Shown here one piece after another: positions 57,674 to 64,000 of a stretch of 64,000 nt of DNA (position 1 is its first letter; each line of letters opens with the position of its first letter). This DNA comes from Pyrenula massariospora. Lineage: Eukaryota; Ascomycota; Eurotiomycetes; Pyrenulales; Pyrenulaceae. A program made the translations under genes and the position numbers. Where the stretch lies: the NCBI GenBank assembly GCA_021030905.1, contig JAGFMI010000009.1, forward strand, positions 496,001 through 560,000, written 5' to 3'. A model generated the notes under the pieces. That model did not search any database and was not told the DNA's origin. It worked only from the letters and a program-made list of their open reading frames with translations.

Positions 57674-58801
57674 GATAATTGGAGCCTAGCAACTGGCTTG
57701 GCTGTGAAAATGTGCGTGCTTGGACACCCTCTTGGGACTTGATCCTGATGGCGCTCATGACGATCACTATCTCTCCTGAGCTCCATAGCCTTTCGATAAT
57801 GAGATAATAAAGGAGCGCGTCATATGCATTGACTGTTCATCCTTTCTCAAGCCTCCCAGCGACAGCATCCCGTGCCGGACTCCCCGGTGACCTTCACAAC
57901 CCAACCCAAAGACGACTTCCATCTCTGACCCTCTCCCATTCTCGCCCGGAAGTGGACCACAGCCTCTTCCCGTTCCACATCTATCAAGGTTGGTTTCATA
58001 TCCACGATCGTGAAAAACACGGGTTCTATCATGATAGAGCGTACTCGCGCGCACTCACGCTTTTCCGCCCCGTAGTCTTCAGCACTAGCTATTAATGATA
58101 CGTGTCGCTGGCTTTAGCTGCGATGCTACTCCCTTACCCTTTCTGTGAGATGCCATCAAGCTGTGAGTGCCGTGCATACGTCCCCTTCCGCTTCCAGATC
58201 CCGAGCGGCGGGAGCAGAACGTACGTCCTGTGCGGGAACAAGAGCAGTTGCAAGAACGATGTTTGCCGAACGCTCAAGGGTAGCTTGAGGTTAAGCCGTG
58301 GTGTGGGCTGTGCACCGAAGACAGCGTGGAGTGGGGTGGGTGCAGACCTCTTCGAGAATGTCCGCTTGGGGGATTGCCCTGGACTGTGAATTCTTCGGGG
58401 GTGTTTAAAGGTCGTGTTTGGGTTGGCGGTTGTGGTAGTTCTGTCTTGGACGCTTTTTGGCGAGCTGGCCATATCGTGGCGGACGGTTAGAGGAAAGCGG
58501 CGGAGAGCACTGAGAGAAAGAAGACGACGAGTTTCCTTAGTGTGCGCGCGGCTAGGGAGTAGAGCTCAGATACGGAAATGGGGCTTCGGAGTGGGGTTTG
58601 GGACGGGATGGGATGAATATAACGGCTGGAAATCAGCATGGAGATACTCAATAAGAAGCAAGCACTTTGAGAACGAGAAGATGCGATCTGAATCAGAGTC
58701 CAGAATGAAAAGAAAACACAGATTTATACAAGACGTCTAGAGATGGAAACCTGTGATAGAATCCCCAATTCCCTCCATCTGCTCACCTATCTCTCGCGTT
58801 C
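57674..58801. other. Intergenic, with a Cys-rich open frame
   Basis: A plus-strand frame (58102-58389) has eight Cys residues in 95 codons but no clear signal peptide or homologue. A second frame follows at 58414-58740. Neither can be called as a gene from sequence alone. Confidence 0.35.
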
Positions 58802-59803
58802 TTACGAAAGCGCCTGCACGACCGCCTGATACGCCGGCTTCGGCTGAAACGCCCCATCCCACAATAACGGTGTCGCGCTCGCTTGCCAACTGTCCTTGTC
58901 GCTCACCCCCCACGTCGTGATCCCCACACACTTCGCCTGCCCCAAACACCCCTTCACCGCGTCCACATAGCCCTGGGAATCTCCACCCGTGACATCCAGC
59001 TCCGTAATAGCAACCTCACCCACCCCGCTCGCGGCCAGCGCATCCAACGCCCCGCCCACGCCTGATGTCTGGGGCGGGCTAAGGTGGGACTGAGAGCCGA
59101 TCCCGTCGATGGGGATCCCCTGGCCGATCCACGCCTGCACCTTGGACACCATGGCAGGCACTTTAGGCCAGTCCGGCGCGTCGAGGCTATAGTCGTTGAT
59201 GTACAGCTTCGCCTGCGGGTCGGCGGCCCTCGCCGCTTTGAAGGCCACGCCGACAAACTCGCCCGCGGGATCGAGCTGCGTGAAGATGGACTGCCGGAGC
59301 GACCCGTCGTCGGCGAGGATCTCGTTGACCACGTCCCACGCGTAGATCTTGCCCTTGTACTGCCCGACCAGCTTGTCGACGTGCTTCTGGATCGCGGCGT
59401 GCAGGTCGTCCTTGGTCGCGAGCGAGGTGACCCAGGAAGGGAGGTCGCGGTGCCAGAGTAGGGTGTGTCCGCGGACGAGCTTACCGTTCTGCTGGGCCCA
59501 GGACACCAGGGCGTCGGCGTTGGAGAGGGTGAAGGTTCCCTGTGTGGGCTCCGTTTCGGCCCATTTCATGACAGACTCTGGTGTGATTTCGCCAAAATTG
59601 GTTTGGATGATGGGCCCGTTTTGGCCGTCGGTCAGGCGTGCTGGGTCGGCGGCGACGCCGAAGTATTTCTTGCCTTTGGCTTTGATGAGCGAATCTAGGC
59701 TGGTTGTGGTGTCGCGGCGTCGGGGAGGAAAACGTATATGAGGAGATGCTGCGGCAAGGGATAAGAAGACTTGTAAGAAAAAAAATACCGGATATAGATG
59801 CAT
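58802..59803 (-). CDS. GH10 endo-beta-1,4-xylanase
   Basis: This is a secreted glycoside hydrolase family 10 xylanase that cleaves the xylan backbone of plant walls. The single exon codes for 333 residues, typical for a catalytic domain alone. The signal peptide is MHLYPVFFFLQVFLSLAAAS, followed by a basic stretch RRRD that may be a propeptide site. Conserved features are FGEITPESVMKWAETEPTQG, RGHTLLWHRDLPSWV, WDVVNEI with acid/base E161, YINDYSLD and ITELDVTGGD with nucleophile E268. The C-terminus has CVGITTWGVSDKDSW. No carbohydrate-binding module is present. GC content at third positions is high. All catalytic residues are present. Confidence 0.96.
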   Translation of the reverse strand: MHLYPVFFFLQVFLSLAAASPHIRFPPRRRDTTTSLDSLIKAKGKKYFGVAADPARLTDGQNGPIIQTNFGEITPESVMKWAETEPTQGTFTLSNADALVSWAQQNGKLVRGHTLLWHRDLPSWVTSLATKDDLHAAIQKHVDKLVGQYKGKIYAWDVVNEILADDGSLRQSIFTQLDPAGEFVGVAFKAARAADPQAKLYINDYSLDAPDWPKVPAMVSKVQAWIGQGIPIDGIGSQSHLSPPQTSGVGGALDALAASGVGEVAITELDVTGGDSQGYVDAVKGCLGQAKCVGITTWGVSDKDSWQASATPLLWDGAFQPKPAYQAVVQALS

Positions 59804-61331
59804 TTTGTCGTGTGAATAGAAAGCTAGAAGGAGAGCAACGGGTAGGAAAAAGTGGACGCGATAAAGCGTGAAAAGGAAATTTGAAGACGTCCCAGACGCC
59901 TTGCAGAGTATAAGACATCAATAAACAAAAACGAGTAATATCGTACAGCAAAGGGGACTTCAAACACCTAACCATCCAACCACACGCCAATGACATCTCT
60001 AACAGAGCTTAAGGCTTGGCGTGTGGAATGATAGAGACGAGCTTAGTAGGGATAGCCCATCAAGGCCCCAACGGCCCCCATGTTGCGTGAGCAACTACCT
60101 CGTCCGCGGGGAGTTTGTCGCGACGGGTAAATGTTAAGCTCTTCGAATCTGAGTGGCCGCATTATCGGGGATCATGTGGAGAGCACGTTATGGCTGCCAA
60201 CGCCACAGAATCACTGGCGCAAATTGGTGGACGCAGTTCGTACGGTTGTGACTTTTGCTTTTTTCGGGTGGATAATTTAGAGCACACCGAGAATATCGCT
60301 GGGCTGGATATGGACTTGTGTGTTCTGATCGCGATGATAGTAAAGTCTAGGTGTCACTGGGGTGGTTCAGAGACTTTATTCAAGGAGGATGATTTTGTCG
60401 CTGGAGGTAAAGAGGGTGAGATCCAGATCAGCGCCATTCCTAGAGAAGTCTAGTGGGGTTGTTTTGCTTTTTGAGACAAGCCACGTGATCTGTCGATGAT
60501 TTTGCTTGATCAGGACCAAAAACCGTACCCCTCTTTCATGCGCGCCTAGCCGTACAACCTGTCTCTGCACACTCATTCCTCTGAACAAATTCCCTACAGA
60601 GTTAGTGTCAGTAAAGTGAAAATTTTGCGACCTTGGCTTCGATGCATGGACACGTCAAGACACGCCGTGCTCCCGCACTGGACCGAGGCTTCCAGCTGAA
60701 CCAATTTGCAGATACGACTACAACCCCATGTGCGGCTCAAGTCGCAGCCTACGTATGGTATCCAATGACAACTCCCGTCAGTGAAGCTTTCGCTGCGCGA
60801 CAGCCGATCCTTGCGGGGAGATTGGCATAGGTTTCCGATGGTGAAGATAGGCGGTCTGGGGGCCAAGCAGAGCCTCATCTACAGCGCGATAAGGTCAGCC
60901 CCGTGGCTTCAACCCGCGGATCGCGTAGACTTGGTGCATCCAGTTGGCTGCCTATGGCCAGGCGTCTAAGGGTTGGTGCAGCCTTTTAAGGCTTGTCCCG
61001 ATGCGACCTACTTTCCGGTGATTGGGTTCCTGAATGCGTGATCTGCTGTGATTTTTAAGCGTGCTTGACAAGCTTGATTGCTCACCTCCAGGCTACATCC
61101 TTCAGCCTACTCGAGTTCTTCATGTTGTGCGTGTGCCTTGTTTTCTCTGCCTATAAATGTGGAGCCTCTTATCATTCCCCCTTTTTGTTGCAAACTTTCC
61201 CAAGTCTAGATTCCCATCAAAGGACTTGTAACCTGTTTTAGAGAAGTATTGTGACAACTAGAACCGCGTTTCTAACACAAAAGCGACTCCTTTGTAACGC
61301 TACTAAAAGGTGACTCCATTACACAAAAGAG
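59804..61331. promoter_or_regulatory. Divergent intergenic region
   Basis: This is 1.5 kb between the xylanase (-) and the metallopeptidase-like gene (+). TATAAAT at about 61152 may serve the latter, 180 bp upstream of its start. Short frames at 60115-60453 and 60594-60878 lack domain support. Confidence 0.4.
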
Positions 61332-62969
61332 ATGAAAAAGATCAATATCGAAAGCTCCCCCAAACCATCCACCAGAAAAATCGGTAATCCACCAATTGGG
61401 ATCCCATGCCCTTCGCCCCCAAGGAGATGCTCCTGCACTAGCATCATCGACGGTCTGACTGAAACTCCTCGAGATCGATACACCGTCGTCTTCACGCAAT
61501 CCCGACACACGAAAAGCTACTACCACCAAGGCGCCACTTTCTGGTACAGACGGCCAATGCCAGATGAGTCCAAGGAGGCCTGGAGGGGCGCCGCAAAACG
61601 AGCGATTGGGTTGATAGAGTGTGCGCTGAGAGTTCCAGTTAATCATCCGAAATGGACGAAGTACTTCAAGGACGATGAATTCCGGGATTTCATACATTGT
61701 AAGCCCTTTCTTTCTGAACCCTGTTTTGTTGTGCCTTCATCGTTTACCGGTCCATACAGCAAATTTGCGAGAAACGATCCAATTCCTCGAAGATCTCTCC
61801 GATCCCAAACAAGACGTGCACAAGGTGTGCGATCACTGCGAGTCGCTCGAGGCGATTGTACCGAAAGATGCGATAGAAATCGAGGAGGTGGGCAAAGTCT
61901 CCTTTGGTTACTTCGTCGCTGACAAGTATCCAAATTATAGTACGACGACGTCGAGCAAATCGCCTCCAAATCCCGCGCAAGCGGCTGCGTTATCCGCCTC
62001 CGCGACAATGACACCCCTCGCATGCGCCTCTATCCACAGACCCTCTCGCGTGTCAAGCCCAAGTGGTTCGACGCCGACCGACATAGCCAACTCGACTACT
62101 TTTCCCGCTCTTCTGTTCAGTGCATATTGCTCCATGAAGTATGCTTCAACGTTAAATCGTCCATCACTTGGTAGAAGAGAGACTCACATTAGTATTTTCG
62201 TTGTAGGCAATCCACCTCTCCACCATCGATAAAATCCCTCCCGCAATTCGCAAACAAATTTCCTTCGCTATCAATCCGTCTTTCAACCCGCAGGATAATG
62301 GCGGCGATGTGCGGGACGCCATTTGTGTTGGGGACGTCGAGTTGGACGCGTTTGCCGATCTTTCCGACGCTGTAAGCATCTTTCCCTATTCTCTTCCTAT
62401 GAGCACTCAAGACTGGATATCAGAAGGCGCGGCGCATCCAATTATTTAACCGGGAGGGTACCAATGCTAAGAATCAGCCGCCTTACGACTTCTAATACCC
62501 AGTCTCGACTTCTACCCCTTATATCATAGTCGCTAACATCCCTAAAAAAGCTTGACCGCGAAATTGTGTCCGACAGTAGCACCATTCCCGACGATGACGA
62601 CGGACCCACGGCAATGAAGGCCTACGGCAGCGTCTTGGTGCGGCAGCTTTGTAGACTAAAGCATGGCGCGCTGGCGGCGGCGATGAATTGCGATAGCTAT
62701 AAACTCTTCGCACTCGGTATGCTCCGCCTCATATTACCCCCACCTCATTCAAATTTTCACGCTCCTGACCTGTATGTTGCGATGCAGATGCGCATATGGC
62801 CGAGTCGGATGAGCGCTCGAAGAAGGAGGCGGAAGAGCGGGAAAAGAAGGAAGCAGAGGAACGGGCGAGGGAGGAGAAGGAGGAGCGGGTGGAGAGGACG
62901 GCGAGGGAGTGCAAGGAGGGAGAACGAGCGGAGAGGGAGGAGGGAAGGCGGAGGACGATGAGCATGTGA
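61332..62969 (+). CDS. HEAIH metallopeptidase-like protein with coiled-coil tail
   Basis: Six exons fit in phase: 61332-61698, 61760-61887, 61941-62138, 62207-62371, 62551-62716 and 62788-62969, giving 401 residues. Exons 3 and 4 join to give ILLHEAIHL, a zinc-binding HExxH motif at residues 230-234. Downstream, DDDDGPTAMKAYGS and MNCDSYKLFAL look like the end of an M35/aspzincin-like fold (GTxxDxxYG then NADxYxxFA), but the position of the third ligand Asp reads Met308; nearby Asp300-303 might substitute. After the fold the last exon encodes a highly charged helix, rich in Lys/Arg/Glu (SKKEAEEREKKEAEERAREE), probably a coiled coil. There is no signal peptide, unusual for this fold. I do not recognise an orthologue; function and activity are open. 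Confidence 0.7.
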
Positions 62970-64000
62970 AGTTCAAAGAGCATGGGGACGTAAAAGTTGT
63001 CTTTGATTTGTGATGCGATACTAACATGGAGCAGCGCGAATGTGCCACCTGTCCCTTTATCACTGTTCTTCGGGTTGGCATCTGTCTCCTTCATCTCTCG
63101 TGCCATTCTTCGCGGTTCGACGCGTACTTGGTCTGGCTTTGCGCGCTACTCGATGCTTGTGAGGAAAACATTCCTTCCCCTTCCACCTTATTTTGGAAAA
63201 CAATCGTTCCTTCCCCTTGTGTTCGGAATATGCTTCCGACTCGTGGTGTGATCGTTCCTTCCTCTTCTGTCTTATCTTCGGATGAACAGGCTTCCGAGTC
63301 ATTCCATCATGTTCGCCGACTTGGTCGCCTGCTAGTTAAGTAATCCTCAAACTTCTGACTCCCTTCAACATCTTCCGACTCCTCACCCACCTCAACACTC
63401 ATCACCGCGAGAATAATCTTTTCGTCCAGCAAGCATGCGCGTTCCACTATGTCAATTCCTAATCATCCTATCGAAGAAGTCATGAGAGATAAATGTCCGC
63501 ACGCTCCAGCCTTTGGAAGGTGCCAGTCCCCCATGCCGTGCGATATTTGAAACGTAAAGGCACGGTGAGATCTTTCCTCTACTATTTCAATTCACATCAA
63601 GAGTAATCTAAAGCATTGCAAAAACAAAAATGGGACATTCTGTCCCACATCGAAGATCGTTGAGTGATTTAGTTTCAGCGCGGTCCAGGCTGAAGCAACC
63701 TGTAAAAATGTCAGAAAGCATGAGCTCTGCACCGACATGGACTGCACGTTCGACCATGATCACTTAGACATACGCTGGGACAACTGGAATTCCTTCCGAC
63801 TCATATCCAGAGATGAGAACGCCACCATTTATTTGCGATGCAGTCGCCGAGGCTCCTTGAATTGGATGCTTATGACGAGTGGCGTTCCAGCCAGCGACCG
63901 CAATGAATGCATACATCTGGCCATACACATTTTGCACTTCGCTCGATATCAATACCATTCTAAATTCAGTACAGCTAATCGTTGAATAAGGTTGGATCGA
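62970..64000. other. Intergenic to window end
   Basis: This is 1 kb with a CCTTCCCCTT-type pyrimidine repeat near 63170-63260. A frame at 63737-63985 (82 codons) has no recognisable domain and could be an exon of a gene beyond the window, but nothing supports that firmly. Confidence 0.35.

Noticed and set aside
60115-60453. Plus-strand 112-codon frame
   Set aside because: No domain, no codon-usage support and no splice context; probably random.
63737-63985. Plus-strand 82-codon frame near the window end
   Set aside because: No domain recognised and the gene, if any, would continue outside the window; not supportable.

Overview
The window looks like a chromosome segment of a filamentous ascomycete (Pezizomycotina). 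Genes carry short GT-AG introns, mostly about 45-70 nt, often with a TACTAA-type branch site. The gene content is typical of such fungi: an eisosome Pil1 protein, Spc7 kinetochore protein, SUR7-family membrane protein, Pth11/rhodopsin-like receptor and secreted plant-wall enzymes. I could not fix the species. Exon structures below were derived by eye from splice signals, reading phase and expected family sequence.

Layout. 0-16 kb is dense and mostly housekeeping: PIL1 (-), a membrane-anchored amidohydrolase (-), a SANT-like/DUF7587-like protein of unknown role (+), ribosomal protein uS17/RPS11 (-) diverging from SPC7 (+), and an intron-bearing tRNA-Val(UAC). 16-21 kb has a low-complexity secreted protein and a sulfatase. 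21-26 kb is a gene-poor island holding a decayed C2H2 zinc-finger gene, whose four in-frame stops are all explicable as C-to-T changes, and an imperfect palindrome. 26-46 kb holds a multi-span membrane protein, a small F-box protein, a SUR7-family protein, an NmrA-like reductase, the U2 snRNP protein SF3B2/Cus1, an RS-rich protein, a CE16/GDSL esterase and a second F-box-like protein.

46.5-53 kb is the most suggestive neighbourhood. A phosphatidylserine-decarboxylase-like enzyme of the PSDC type (the class that includes the tryptophan decarboxylase PsiD) sits between two different APC-superfamily amino-acid permeases. This arrangement would suit uptake or export of an amino acid or its amine; the substrate is unknown. 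54-63 kb adds a seven-helix rhodopsin-like protein, a class-I glutamine-amidotransferase-like protein, a GH10 xylanase and an unusual metallopeptidase-like gene with an HEAIH motif and a charged coiled-coil tail.

The sulfatase, CE16 esterase and GH10 xylanase suggest a saprotroph or plant-associated lifestyle, which is an inference. I recognised no intact transposon, retroelement or CRISPR array.
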